A stretch of 64,000 nt of DNA from Catonia carolina (GCA_035578175.1 JAQMRL010000001.1:374609220-374673219); one strand, 5' to 3'; shown: positions 34,458-45,660, counted from the stretch's first letter. Notes: generated by a model from the letters alone, not told the origin. Numbers and translations are program-made.

Positions 34458-34970
34458 TTTGTTACAAATTATGAACTTAAAGAATTTATACATTTCATTT
34501 TTAAGTGAAAAAGTTTTAAAATTTGAATTTTATTTATTTATGATCACATTTTGTCCATTAACAGGAAGGTGGAAAGTTTAATTTTTTTGGCACTCGTTCT
34601 GCTAGTGTTCTACGGCTACAAATAATAGCTGTTTCTTAGTACATGATCAGCCATTAATAGGACTGAAACATTTCAGAACAGAAGAGGTAGAGGTGTAAAA
34701 GGCACTAGTCAGTTATTTCCTCCGAGAGTAATGAATTTCACTAAACAGCCAGACTCTGTGGTGAATGAAGTGAAGTTCTCATTTACAAAGTGGAAAGTAG
34801 ATTCTTTTCAGAAGTTCTGGCATAATGATAAGCATGCTTTTTCACACAGTGAGGAAGACATCGGTACCATCTCACCCCTCGTTTCACTGAGTAAAGCCTC
34901 TAGAGATTCAAACCAGCCTTACATCTGATGACCTAAACAACAATTGTTTCTTAGAAACTATTTGTTACAA
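34458..34970 (+). repeat. Segmental tandem duplication, unit 1
   Basis: TTTGTTACAAATTATGAACT ... GTGAAAAAGTTTTAAAAT plus an S400 copy is repeated from 34971 with about 505-513 base spacing. Confidence 0.7.
34553..34941 (+). mobile_element. S400 retroposon copy h, ORF open
   Basis: GTCCATTAACAGGAAGGTGG ... ATCTGATGACCTAAACAACA. The family frame at 34731-34928 has MNFTKQPDSVVNEVKFSF but diverges at its end through an indel. Confidence 0.8.
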
Positions 34971-35460
34971 ATTATAAACTTGAAGAATTTATACATTGCA
35001 TTTTTAAGTGAAAAAGTTTTAAAATGTTACTATTTTCTTTATTTATAATCGCATTTGGCCTATAGCAGGAAGGTGGAGTGTTGAATTTTTTGGCACTCGA
35101 TCTGCTTAGTTCCAGGGCTACAAAAAACAGTTCTGTTTCTTATCATATGGTCAGCTAATTATAGGTCTGAAGCATTTAAGAGTACAAAAGGCAGAGGTGT
35201 AAAAGACACTAGTCAAATTTATCTCCTCTGAGAGTAATGAATTTCATCATATAGCCTGGTCAACGCGTCATTTATTTAATGAAGTGAAGGTATCATTTGC
35301 AGGGTGGTAAGTAAATCCTTTTCAGAGGGTTTGACATGCTGATAAAAATACTTTTCCAATCAGTGAGGAAGGCAATTGTAAACCACCTCACTCCTTGTTT
35401 TACTTAGTAAAGCCTCTAGAGGTTCAAACCAGCCTTTCAGCTGATAACCTAAACAACATG
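34971..35460 (+). repeat. Segmental tandem duplication, unit 2
   Basis: Second copy of the 34458 unit including its S400. The two S400 copies differ at many positions, so either the duplication is old or the insertions were independent. Confidence 0.6.
35056..35460 (+). mobile_element. S400 retroposon copy i
   Basis: It is flanked by ATCGCATT (35048-35055 and 35461-35468). Full length, ORF broken. Confidence 0.85.
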
Positions 35461-35584
35461 ATCGCATTGACTTCTAGATCATTTGCAACCACGTTACATG
35501 ATTATTAATAAATGACAATGAAAATTATATTAAATATGAGGCATTAGAATAATAGAAATAACGTTAAATGTTCACGGATTTTTT

Positions 35585-36089
35585 ACTTTCTCTTGCCTAT
35601 ATGATTATATAGGAAGGAAAGTATTGTTCTCATGTCGATTTTTCGACATGATACAACAAACAATTTAAAATCCTACAACTTTTATTTCAATTTTTTTTTG
35701 TATAAAGCTTATTTTAGCGGTAATTAGCGATTTTCTGTTTTTTCTCACGAAAACGTGTGAAAATCGTTTTTTTAAGATTTCGGCCTTAGTATGCATTTTA
35801 CGACAAAATTTATATAACCAAATTTATAGGAAATTAAAAGATCTACAACTTTTGTTTAGAGTATCTTTCTGTACAGAGCCTAGTTTAGCGTGAAAGAGTG
35901 TTTTTCCGTACTTTTTAGCCAAACTGAAGTTGTTTTTCATTTTGCGTCTTTCACTCATGATTAAAATTAGGTTATGTTTATTGAGGTTAGTTTTTTGTTT
36001 ACTTCTAATGTTTTATTACTATTGTTACGTTTATTTTTAATTATTATTTGCATTGGCAAGAGAAAGTTCAGCAAGTGTTTCACACCAGA
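35585..36089 (-). mobile_element. HINE-like element copy 7, internally deleted
   Basis: Both ends are intact (ACTTTCTCTTGCC at left, CACACCAGA at right). The central ~480 bases including the microsatellite are missing; the break is near 35648. Confidence 0.8.
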
Positions 36090-36184
36090 TTTTTTAAATT
36101 AAATATAAAATTTTGTGAATTCCAAAATTTGCATGGTTTTTTGAATTTTTCATCTTTTACCAAATTTTTGGTTAATTTTTTGTC

Positions 36185-36420
36185 ATTTTAGACGATATTC
36201 GCGTGGCAATCTTCGCATTAACGTTGTTAACATCCAATTACGTTATCATGCCCTCATTTCTAAATTGGTCCCCACGATTGCAACCCTTTGTTCTTCGCAG
36301 GAATCTCATCTCTGCCGCCTGTACTCTACTCTCCTGTAATCTGGTACTAATCCACGTCTTACTTCCTTAGAATAAGACTGCGGTAGCCATCACCTTATAA
36401 AACTTTACTCGAGTTAAAAG
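36185..36420 (-). pseudogene. LINE reverse-transcriptase C-terminal fragment
   Basis: Minus-strand translation includes TRVKFYKVMATAVLF, a stop, then GSKTWISTRLQESRVQAAEM and RFLRRTKGCNRGDQFRNEGM, the block that follows the RT core in many insect LINEs (YGxETW, AAEMRFLR, RNE). It is not the same LINE as the 12.2 kb fragment. Confidence 0.75.
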
Positions 36421-37235
36421 ACTAAGCTACTGATACTAATTCAAATATTGTTTTCATTAATTTGAATGCAAGCTAAAATATTTATTTAAAACTGAATAAT
36501 CTTCTAAACAAAGATGTGAATGAAAACATTTCTTCCTTCCTAAGAAGTAATATATAAACAACACCAATGTTAACAAGTACTAATGTGACAATCTTTTACC
36601 AAACGTTTTAAAAATTATGTGATAATATATTTCTTTATATTAAAAAATCCACAAATGGAACAGTGCGGTAGGGCACAAATACAAAAAACCTTTTGAATAA
36701 GTGACCTTTCTTGATAGGTAACCGAATGAATTCAGTAGCAAAACCTTCATAAAACGTATTGTTAGCCAAACTGGGTGGTCTAAATTCCTATATATCCATT
36801 TTGACACAATTTATATTTTTCAAAAACCACACACAGTCAAAATTTTACTGTTTTTTCATAGTCCATTGACTCAGATCTTTCCCTAAGCCAAAGAAAGTAA
36901 ACATAAACAATACGGGGTTACACCACTAAAGAATATCTCAGTGGTAACAAGAATTTATTAATGACAACCCTCTTTAAAATCCTAAGGTAGTTTTAACAAT
37001 GTAATAGATATTACTTGATAGTACAGTAAGACCCTTCTATTTGAGACTTCTGTAACTCAGAATTTGCAATAATACGGACTGCTTTTAGAATACAATATTT
37101 AATTTAAAATTTATCAGTTACTGAATTTACTTCATAAACTGTATTCTTTTAAGTTTTCCTTGAAAAAAATCTAACATTTACTTATAACAATAGGTCCTTT
37201 GGCTTGTATTTTCGCTAAATCTACGATTCGGAATT

Positions 37236-37262
37236 CGCAGCTGCTCGTGCAAAAGGGGATAA
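37236..37262 (+). repeat. Left terminal inverted repeat of the DUF7869-like transposon
   Basis: CGCAGCTGCTCGTG, C, AAAAGGGGATAA. It pairs with 41715-41741. Confidence 0.9.
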
Positions 37263-37514
37263 CTACAAAACATCGTTTTTTCAGGAGAGCATTTTTAAAG
37301 TTTCAGACAGTGCTGTAAATCAGGGAAGAAGATTTTAATTTTAGAAGTTATTTGCAATAAGTCAAAAACTATTTGTTATTCAGTATGTTTTTTTAAATTT
37401 TGTTTTTCTGTTTCTTATTTTTCATTATAAGACTTTTTTTAAACATATGCTAGGACTTATCCCATATTGCACATTTTTACTTCCATTTATTCAATCATAT
37501 CCCTTTTTACACCA
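37255..37514. promoter_or_regulatory. Left subterminal repeats (3 sites)
   Basis: GGGGATAAC at 37255-37263, TTATCCCATATTGCAC at 37457-37472, CATATCCCTTTTTACACCA at 37496-37514. They match the right-end array and are probably transposase-binding sites. Confidence 0.6.
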
Positions 37515-37800
37515 TATGTTAGTCTATATAATAATGAAAAGTTGTGCATGTATTGTATTGTTTAGTCATTAAAATCATATGTTTTATTAAAAATACAAAA
37601 TAAAGTTACAAAGACATTAAAATATATACAGTAAAATCATATGTTTTATTAAAATATTAAAAATACAAAGATATTACAAGAATAGTACAAAGTCTACATA
37701 ATAAAGCTTCTTACAAAAAAATTACGATAAAGAATACATTTTTTTAGTAATTATTAGAATATTATAATAAAAAAATAATAATAAAATTTTTATACAAACT

Positions 37801-38100
37801 AACAAAAAATTACAAGAACATTCTTATAAAACATACACTTCTTATTCACAAAACAAGATTATTGTAAAGGTACAAAGACAAAAAATAAAAGTTTTTACAA
37901 TCAACACTACACTGGTAATATTGAGTGCAATAGTCAATATAAAGAATAACAACAAAAAATTACAAGAACATTCTTATAAGACACACTTCTTATTCACAAA
38001 ACAAGATTATTGTAAAAGTACAAAGATAAAAAATAAAAGTTTTTATAATCAACACTACACTGGTAATATTGAGTGCAATAGTCAATATAAAGAATACAAC
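37801..38100. repeat. 150 bp tandem duplication (2 units)
   Basis: AACAAAAAATTACAAGAACA starts at 37801 and again at 37951. The following ~145 bases are nearly identical through GGTAATATTGAGTGCAATAG. It lies downstream of the transposase stop codon. An 83-codon frame at 37921 is within this AT-rich tract and not called. Confidence 0.9.
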
Positions 38101-38308
38101 ATTTCTATAAACACTAAAAAATATTATTACAAAAACAGCTACTCAATAATTAAAATATACAATTTTATATAAACAAAGGAAAGTGTTGATAAAACCTAAA
38201 AGAAGGAATGTAAGTTGAATAATTCTTTTTTATAAACACCAAAAAGTCAATATGAATTTTTTTGTTATGTACCTTGTTTTACATGACACAAGACCAAATA
38301 AATTTAGT

Positions 38309-41075
38309 TTACTCATCTTCTGTATCTGAACCAGAAATGATATCTACAGCAGCATTATCAGCCATCAGGTTTTCATAAAATGGCCTGAAAACAAGTGGAA
38401 CATAAGGCATCAAATCAAGAAGATCCTTTTTCTTTTTTTCGCTAATTGTAACTGGGCCACATAGGGGAGGTGCAAAATGCAAGCGACCTCGACGTCGATA
38501 ACTGATTTCCAGGAACTGACTTTCTACTTTCAGATCAGTCTTATATTTAATAACACCAATGTTATTTCCTTCATACCTAATCCATCGAACTTCTTTCCAA
38601 ACAAACTTTTCCGCGTTTGAATTCATTTTTCTTACTTGGAGGTCTGTTTTCAGCAAAGATGCAAAATTGAGAAAATCTTCAGTTTGCATTTCAATAACTT
38701 CAAACTGATTTTTCTTCCCACATGTTCTCACAAGTTGCATCCAGTCGTGAGGGTGATATATTGGAGCAGTTGATTTTTTCTTTTTTCTTTCAATGATAGA
38801 ATGGTCACTGTCACACTCCATGTGAGTGTGACCAGGGACTAAGAATTTGTGATCGATCACTCTGATGTTTGTTTTCTGAAGAACTGCAAAAACCATGGCA
38901 ACAATATGGGTATTTTTGTTCTGCCCCCCTGCTGTGTCAGAGTACATAGTCACTTCTTCTACGTCATCAGATATTATTGATGTAAAATATTTATAAAGGC
39001 ATGAGCCAATCTGATTTGCACCTCTTGCTCCTGATGCCTCATGCCACATAAAACAGAACGCTTTACCAGAGTCACAGTCATGAACTGTTAAATTATACGT
39101 CCACAACATCCGCTTGTAAAAAGCTACAGAAGTATCTAAGTTAGGTGTCGGGAGACATTGCTGAAGATCAAAAACGATAGTTTTTTTCTTTTGGTCATTT
39201 GCAGTCCTGATTTTGTCTTCAGCTTTGCTCTTATAAGCATAGTCAGCTTCTTCTTGGTGAGTTTTGAGCTGCTCTTCAGTCTTGGTTTTTGCTTCTCCAT
39301 CAGAAAGAGAAATACTCATTTTCAGTTTATCACACCTGCTGCATGTGTCTTTATGAGGTCTCTTAATAGAAATATTTAAAGAATGAAAGACTTCTTCAAA
39401 CTTTGGGCGGCCAACTGCCTTTACTACATAGGAACACTTTTTATATTCCTGATACAACCTAACTAATGTATAGTTAGATGGAAGGTATACTTTTTGACTT
39501 TCTCTTCTTGTATAATGGCTTTCATATTTTGGGATTGAATCAATAAATTTCTTAATTTTTTCAATATCTTCGTCTGACCATTTGTTGGCAGGACTATGAT
39601 TTCCTCGCTGATCAGATTGAACAAAACCAGAATTTGAAGCTCTTGCCTTAATCATGGTATATTCAATAAATCTTTTAGTTTCTCCCAATGTTTTTAAAAG
39701 ACAAGTCTTACAAATTGGTTGCAAAACTCCATTTATTTTTAAATTGTATGAGTATGTGACAGTTCTACACCTCTGTTTTTCTGGAGGTACAGTCTTCTTT
39801 CGCACAGATTGTGTTTCCTTGCATTCTGTTAGCCAAATTACATAGTCAACTCTTTTTTCATAAGAACCACATGCCCAGTATTCATCAAACACCTGTTTTC
39901 TTTCGTCGTCAGAAAAACGGTCCGAACACTTTAATCTGCATGGACCCAAATCATGACATTGTTTTTTAGAAACAATGTTCCCTTTATTTGTAGTATACTC
40001 CATACCCAGATTTTTTTTCTTTTTTCTATCTTCTCTGTCTTTTCTACTTTCTTTTAAACATTTTCTTTTCTTGTAGACAGGAGCTTGACAATCATCTGTT
40101 CCGCTCTCTTCTTCAGGTAGATTTCCCAGTATATTTTCAGTTTCTTCTTCATTCTGTCCTGGGTCTATAATATTTACTGGCTGTAATGTAATATATTCGA
40201 GCTCACCTGAACTGTTGGATCCTCTATCAGAAACAACTTCCTCACTTACAAATGTTGGATCAGCAAATTCATCATCTGAATTAAAAATAGCCTTCAATTC
40301 ATCAGGTAGCTCTGGAGGAATAGAACTGTCTAGACTGTTGTCATCTGAAACAAAAGAATCATTTTTTTATTACTTTACAGATTTGAAAAATCATGTTAGG
40401 TTAGATTTTGCAAGTGTGCAGAAAAAAATAATCGATTTGGTTATTTAAATTATAATTACTTACCATTTTAAATAATTTCAAATTCAGCTGAGAACGTATT
40501 GTTCTTCTTGAATGCTAAACATCAGATGTTGTATTGGTACCCCAGTCTATACTGCTGTTTGAGGTCTGTTAATTTAAAAACAAACCGTTTTCACAATCCC
40601 AATACTTTGTCGCTGTGGTAAGCAATACACAGTAGTTTAAGTAGATTCAAAATTAAAAGGTAAATTCATATTTTCGTATTACAGATTCATGTATTTTAGT
40701 TTTTTTTTTGTTTCTAAGGACGTTGGAAATTTGTTGCAAAAAAATACCTTTTAGGGTAGTCCAATACAGAACTAAGCTGCTCAATTTTGTTACTATTGGC
40801 CTCACAGCTGAGTACTTATTTATTCTCTTAAATGTTAAACAACAGATGTAGAGATGAAGATTTAAAAAATCTTTTTCTCTACATTAAATCTCATAAACAG
40901 CAGAAGTAGAGATGAAGATTTCAAAATATTTTTCTCTACATTGAATACATTGATTACCATAATTTTCAAATTATTTAAAAAAAATTAATTGTTTAAACTT
41001 ACCTTCATTGTTACTTGCAATATAACGGTTATCTTCTATAATCATAGACAAAATTCTCTTTCCTCGGCTCTCCAT
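38309..41075 (-). CDS. DUF7869-like putative DDE/D transposase, two exons, intact
   Basis: Predicted CDS: exon 1 41075-41003, exon 2 40344-38309, 702 codons with stop at 38309-38311. I chose this structure because the long frame has no in-frame ATG near its 5' end. Exon 1 starts MESRGKRILSM and ends GAAG|GTAAGT (donor 41002-40997). Exon 2 follows TTTTGTTTCAG, and the phase-1 join makes Asp and restores the frame exactly. Features (702-aa numbering): acidic N-terminus, basic NLS-like KKRK...KKKK (116-135), Cys-rich segments incl. DTCSRCDKL (358-365), then an RNase-H-like core: IVFDLQQ (Asp 417), MWHEASGARGANQIGSCLYK (458-477), YSDTAGGQNKN (Asp 494) and GHTHMECDSDHSIIE (529-543; Asp 536/538, Glu 543 as third acid). 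The SDxxGGQN and GHTxxExDxxHxxIE blocks typify DUF7869 proteins, repetitive in aphids, cnidarians and others. It is the sole gene between matching TIRs, so I infer it is the element's transposase. The superfamily is not assigned. It appears complete and possibly active. Confidence 0.85.
40345..41002 (-). other. Intron of the DUF7869-like gene
   Basis: It begins GTAAGTTTAAAC and ends TTCTTTTGTTTCAG on the minus strand, 658 bases. It contains a second donor-like ATG|GTAAGT (40463-40458) and a ~70 bp duplication (40848-40945; GTAGAGATGAAGATTT twice). Confidence 0.8.
40848..40945. repeat. Short direct duplication with hairpin potential in the intron
   Basis: GTAGAGATGAAGATTT...TTTTTCTCTAC occurs twice. 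Each unit can fold (GTAGAGA/TCTCTAC). Confidence 0.75.
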
Positions 41076-41437
41076 GACTCAAAAATAATAAAAATCAACC
41101 GACAAAATGAGATTTTGTATTTAAACTTATACTGTTTTATCAAATTATTTAAAACCACTAGACAAAAACTCCAAAGCACACAGAATCAAAATTAAAAAAC
41201 TTCAAAACAACATAACCTCAACACAAGTACTGTCAACAATTACACCTCATTGCTACCAACTCAACAAAAATAGATATTTTTACATTGCTTCATTATTATA
41301 TTTCTTTATTTTGTCAATAGAAAATATTCTATACTGTTTAAAAATGTAACTATTTGTTTTAAATTAACAAATTAAGCAAAAATCTGATATAAAAGAGACT
41401 TAGCACTTAAGTATAAATCTAGTTTCAAGAAGTCAGT

Positions 41438-41731
41438 ATGGGATAACTATACATATCCCATTTTGCACAAATCATAATGTACTTGTTGTAATGTGGTAAA
41501 ATGGGATAACACACATATCCCATTTTGACCCTACTGAACAAAATGTGGTATGTGACATACTACATTATAAACAGAACACATCCCATTATGCACCAATTTA
41601 AAATATTAAAATATCCATTTAGGTTGTTAGGATGATATATCCCTTTTTACACCAGCTAAAGTACATCTAAAAGAAACCTGTGGTACACTTATCTCATTTT
41701 GACAATTTTTGAACTTATCCCCTTTTACACG
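41438..41731. promoter_or_regulatory. Right subterminal repeat array (8 sites)
   Basis: Sites: 41438-41447 ATGGGATAAC, 41452-41468 CATATCCCATTTTGCAC, 41501-41510 ATGGGATAAC, 41514-41530 CATATCCCATTTTGACC, 41577-41594 CACATCCCATTATGCACC, 41636-41654 TATATCCCTTTTTACACCA, 41688-41703 CTTATCTCATTTTGAC, 41714-41731 CTTATCCCCTTTTACACG. Both orientations occur, and the last merges into the TIR. It lies upstream of the transposase gene, so it may also control its transcription. Confidence 0.7.
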
Positions 41732-41741
41732 AGCAGCTGCG
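41715..41741 (-). repeat. Right terminal inverted repeat of the DUF7869-like transposon
   Basis: TTATCCCCTTTTACACGAGC then AGCTGCG; one mismatch to the left TIR. Confidence 0.9.
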
Positions 41742-42052
41742 AATTTTCCTTAATTCGGACTAGGGCCCCCTCCTCCTTATAACCCGAAATAGAGGAGTCT
41801 TATAGTACATACGTTTTAAATATTTACAGTGACAATACAAACATGATTTCAGTTACTTTTTTATTTCGTTAAAAATTGCGTTAAATATGTAAGCCATTAA
41901 CAAGCCGTACCAACACGGTATTCGAATTTCATAGTAACTCAAAAAATAAACGTATAATTTTTACAGATTTTTAAAAAATGTTTGACGAAAAAATTTGCAA
42001 AAAATTCCGCTAAAAAACTAACATAATATTTCATTCTAAATTAAGCAATGGC

Positions 42053-42215
42053 CGCATCCGTAGCGTAGTGGTAGCGCGCTAGCATACAACGCGGAGGTCC
42101 TGGGTTCATTCCCGGCTAGGGCCAGGAAACTTTCACTGGTTAAAACCCACTATCAGTTATTTAAAGTAATCGCTAATAACCGAGATTTTGATGCGACTTA
42201 CTAAAAAAATCAAGT
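42053..42215 (+). mobile_element. tRNA-derived SINE family 2, best head
   Basis: GGCCGCATCCGTAGCGTAGT then GGTAGCGCGC (A-box) and GGTCCTGGGTTCATTCCCGG (B-box), followed by a body with GATTTTGATGCGACTTACT and an A tail. The 73-base head looks like a tRNA, but the acceptor stem pairs only over GGCC/GGCC and a SINE body follows, so it is not a tRNA gene. Confidence 0.75.
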
Positions 42216-42281
42216 AAGTTAATTTAAAAAAATTACTACTGTCATATTTACTATGTATAACCTTTCTTAAGGAACAGAAAC

Positions 42282-42497
42282 TGTTGACCATCATGGAAGG
42301 AGTGTAACGTTTATTTCACTCGACCTCCTATTTCCAAGACTAGATAAAATGGACATATTTTCTCAAGTGGTCACCAAATTAAATGACTGATGTATTGAAA
42401 AACAGAAGAGGTATTGGGTATCTCCTCTTAAATTAATGAATTTTACTATACAGCCAGACCCTGTAGTGTTAGAAAGGAAAGTGTCATATACAGGAAA
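42282..42497 (+). mobile_element. S400 retroposon copy j, 3' truncated
   Basis: GACCATCATGGAAGGAGTG ... CAGCCAGACCCTGTAGTG, ending near GTGTCATATACAGG where a family 2 SINE begins. Confidence 0.7.
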
Positions 42498-42502
42498 GAT
42501 TT

Positions 42503-42660
42503 TTTTTTACGTCTGACTGTTTTGCAATTTCTGCTAATGTAAACGGTGGATGATATGACAATGAGTGATGTAAAAATGCCAGACCTGACGGGGAATCAAA
42601 CCCGGGACCCCGGCGTAGAAGCCAGTTGCGCAAACCATTTTAGCACAACTGGCTTCTACA
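42503..42660 (-). mobile_element. tRNA-derived SINE family 2
   Basis: The minus-strand B-box GGGTTTGATTCCCCG, with a tail through CTGACTGTTTTGC on the left and an oligo-T (42506-42512). GGCGTAGAAG is duplicated near the head. Confidence 0.65.
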
Positions 42661-43626
42661 CCGGCGTAGAAGGAGGCTTATTACACAGATAATCATACTT
42701 TTTAAACCTACTCTTTTTGTTTCAAGTAATAGGCTACGACTAATAGAGGTGGAAACCTTTAGATTGTTGACGGAAGCAAGAAAACCATACCCTGTTAAGG
42801 TTACTACCGATTAAATAGGTAGGCATAAGATCTTCAGACTATAATAACGTTTAAATAAGTTAAGAACTCTAGCCGGTGATCGAACACAGGCTTTGTAAAT
42901 GACACTGTTATACCACAGAGATAATTAGATTATAAAAAATTGAATAATGATTACGGTAATAAAAAAATGATGAAATTTTTTTATTACGTTTATTTGGAAA
43001 CCCCCCTGGACTTGGTATGGGAAATAAAAGGTGACACAAGCAGAATATTTAATGCGTTAAATTTGAAGGTGTTGTGAACAATTTTGCAACAAAATCATTG
43101 ATTGCAATTCGTGATAGTACAAAGCCTCTCAACGTTGCAGATAACAACCTAACATTTATATAGATAGCCCGTAATAGTACTTATTTAAACTATACACTGT
43201 TCCGTAGTACAATATGCAAGAGTACGTAAATGTGAAGCGCTATCAGCCACAGTAGGACATTCATTTTCCATTTCCCGACCACTATTAAATACACAATGTA
43301 TAGCCTTCTACATTCTAGCCGATATTCCCTAGTTGTAAACCGACCGAGTAGGCCTACACACTAGTGAAAATACTGTTGGTTACATTCCCGCTGTGATTGT
43401 ACATTAACTAGTATTATAGTGCGTTATATAAAAGAGAACATTTAGATCACAATCTTTCCAACACTTCCAGTATGAATTCAACCAATGAATGATACATCGA
43501 CTATTACCTACGTTTAAACTAATAAAAGATTTTAACCAAATCGTAGTCCTATATTTTAAATCATATATATTTCAATTCTCTTGAACTAAACAGAACAGCT
43601 GGGTAATAAATTCAGTAAAGGAAAAT
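42661..43626. other. Stretch without recognised features
   Basis: Nothing supportable. Confidence 0.4.
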
Positions 43627-44154
43627 TTTGGTGTGAAACACTCACACAAACATTCTCTTGCCAATGAAAATAATGAACAATATAACCAAACATTAGTAAT
43701 AAAACATTAGAAATAAACAAAAAAAAACTAACCTCAAAAAACATAACCTTTAATCATGAGTGAATGATGAAAAATGAAAATCAACCTTAGTTTGGCCTAA
43801 TAATACTACGGAAAATCACTCTTTCACGCTAAACTAGGCTCTGTACAGAAAAATGCTTAAAAAAAGTTGTAGATCTTTTACATTCCTATACATTTGACTA
43901 AATTCACTTTTGTCGTAAAATGCATACTAAGGCTGAAATCTTTAAAAAACATTTTTTAGCAAATTTTCTAGTAAAATAAACCAGAAAATCACTAATTACT
44001 GCTATAAACTAAGCTTTATACAAAGAAACTCGCCACTCCAGCAGCGCTTCGCGCTGCTTCCGTGTCTCGACCTCAGAGGGGTAGGTGGATCAGAATTCAT
44101 ATGAGGATCAGAACCATTTGCCACAAGGTGAATGAATGAATGAACGTTACGTAC

Positions 44155-45660
44155 CTGTAACGTTTTGTTAATAAAAATTTGCCTAATAAACCGTTTTGAA
44201 GGTGTAAAGATAGGAATACCTGAAAACGGCAAACCCCAAAAACCCGAAATTTGGTTTTTGTAGTTTACTCAGCGGACCGGTGGGTTAAGGGAAACTTATA
44301 TAGGCTAATGTTAAAGTACGTTTTTGTGGGGCACAAAACAGGTTCATGCATTATGTCCCTATTATTCACCGGTAAGGAGATAAAGAAATACAACGCCTAC
44401 TGCAGACTAGAGGGTTCTAATTGAAAATTTTCGGGTTATCAAATTTTTGTGTAATTTTCAACGCTAAACAACATGCCGTCAAAAGACTTTTTCTATTCTA
44501 AAAATGAAACATTTCATATCTTTTGGATAAAGGTAGCGACCCCCGTAAGACCCCGATTTAAAATTTGGAACTTTACCCGTGATCCTACAGGTACGTGTAA
44601 CTGTTTATATATATATAAATTTGACGAAATAACCCATTTTGATGGTGTAAAGAAAGAACAATATGAAACCGGGCAAACCCCAAAAAGCCGAAATTTTGTT
44701 TTTTGAGTTTTCTCAACCAAATCGGTAAGTTAAGGGCAACAATAGCTATATGGTTTTAAAGTACTTTGCATGGGGTACAAAAAATATTCTATACAATTTT
44801 TCTCTACGATGCACTGTTTAGGAGATAAAAAAATACAACCCCTACCGCAGGGTAGATGGTGCTGATTGAGAATTTTCGGGTTATCATATTTTTGTGTAAT
44901 TTTGAACGCCAAACAACATGCCGTTAACAGATTTTTTATGTTCGAAAAATTTAAAATTTTCATTATTTTTAGATAAGGGTTCCAACCCCCGTAGGACCTT
45001 GATTTAAAATTTGAAAAATTTCCCATAATGCGGAGGGTACGTGTAATGTGGTCCTAGCAAAAGTTTGCCAAAGAAACCCGTTTTTAAGGTGTTACAGAAG
45101 AAAACTTGAAAAATGCAACCCCAAAAAAGCCAAAATTTTGTTTTTTGAGTTTTCTCACCGAACCGGCGAGTTGAGGACAACGATAGCTATATGATTTTGA
45201 AGTACATTAAAAGGGGTACAAAAAATATTCTGTAAAATTTATTTTTACGATGCACCGTTTATGAGATAAAAAAATACAAACCCTACTGCAAAAAAGAGGG
45301 TGCAACTTTAAAATTTTCGGTTTATCACATTTTTATGTAATTTTTAACGCCAAACGACATGCCGTTATCAAATTTTTTGTATTCTAAATATTAAAAAATT
45401 TCATAATTTTTAAATAAGGGTACCAAACCCCGTAGGACACCGATCTAAAATTTGAAAAGTCACCCGTGATTCCGGGAGTTAGTGTAATGTGGTCCTAATA
45501 AAAATTTGTCAATGAAACCCGTCTTCGTGGTGTTAAAAAGAAAAACCTAAAAACTGCAACCCCGAAAAAGCCGAATTTTTGTTTTTTGAGTTTTTCCTGC
45601 GAACCGGCGGGTTAAGGGCAACTTTATATATATGGTCTTAACGTACTTCGGGAGGGGAAC
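44155..45660. repeat. ~442 bp tandem repeat, about four diverged units
   Basis: The block AACCCCAAAAA(G)CC(C/G)AAATTTTG then TTTTTTGAGTTTTCTCA and CCGG(C/T)GGGTTAAGGGCAAC recurs at 44231, 44675, 45117 and 45558. Small frames here (44473, 44514, 44730, 45547) are by-products. Confidence 0.85.

Larger units (their letters stand above)
37236..41741 (-). mobile_element. Complete ~4.5 kb DNA transposon with DUF7869-like transposase
   Basis: TIRs: left CGCAGCTGCTCGTGCAAAAG and the right-end complement CGCAGCTGCTCGTGTAAAAG, both continuing GGGATAA. That is 26 of 27 identical, starting immediately inside AATT on each side (37232-37235, 41742-41745). AATT could be a 4 bp TSD or, being palindromic, part of the TIR; ATTCGGA (37226-37232, 41753-41759) is an alternative 7 bp TSD. 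The interior holds one two-exon gene, subterminal TATCCCATTTTGCAC-type repeats at both ends and two internal duplications. The whole is nested inside the pogo-like element. Confidence 0.85.
37024..41805. mobile_element. pogo/Tigger-like element, split by the DUF7869-like transposon
   Basis: The left end CAGTAAGACCCTTCTATTTG and the reverse complement of the right end CTATAAGACTCCTCTATTTC match in their first ~24 bases. Both abut TA (37022-37023, 41806-41807). CAGTA...ACC(T/C)C ends, and internal TTCGGA motifs, fit pogo/Tigger-type TIRs. The remaining ~270 bases of this element are non-coding, so it was a short non-autonomous copy before the second insertion. Confidence 0.6.

Noticed and set aside
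37921..38172. 83-codon plus-strand ORF
   Set aside because: It lies in the second unit of a 150 bp tandem duplication of AT-rich DNA; the first unit is not coding.
38309..40297. Start of the DUF7869-like protein at 40297
   Set aside because: That codon is TTG, not ATG. The frame continues upstream to a splice acceptor and an ATG-containing exon.
40458..40466. ATG|GTAAGT as the start codon/exon 1 of the DUF7869-like gene
   Set aside because: Joining it to the exon 2 acceptor gives the wrong frame and an immediate stop. The exon at 41003-41075 joins in phase and supplies a long ATG-initiated frame.
42053..42125. tRNA gene
   Set aside because: A/B boxes are present, but acceptor and anticodon stems do not pair properly and a SINE body and A tail follow. 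Similar heads recur in the window.
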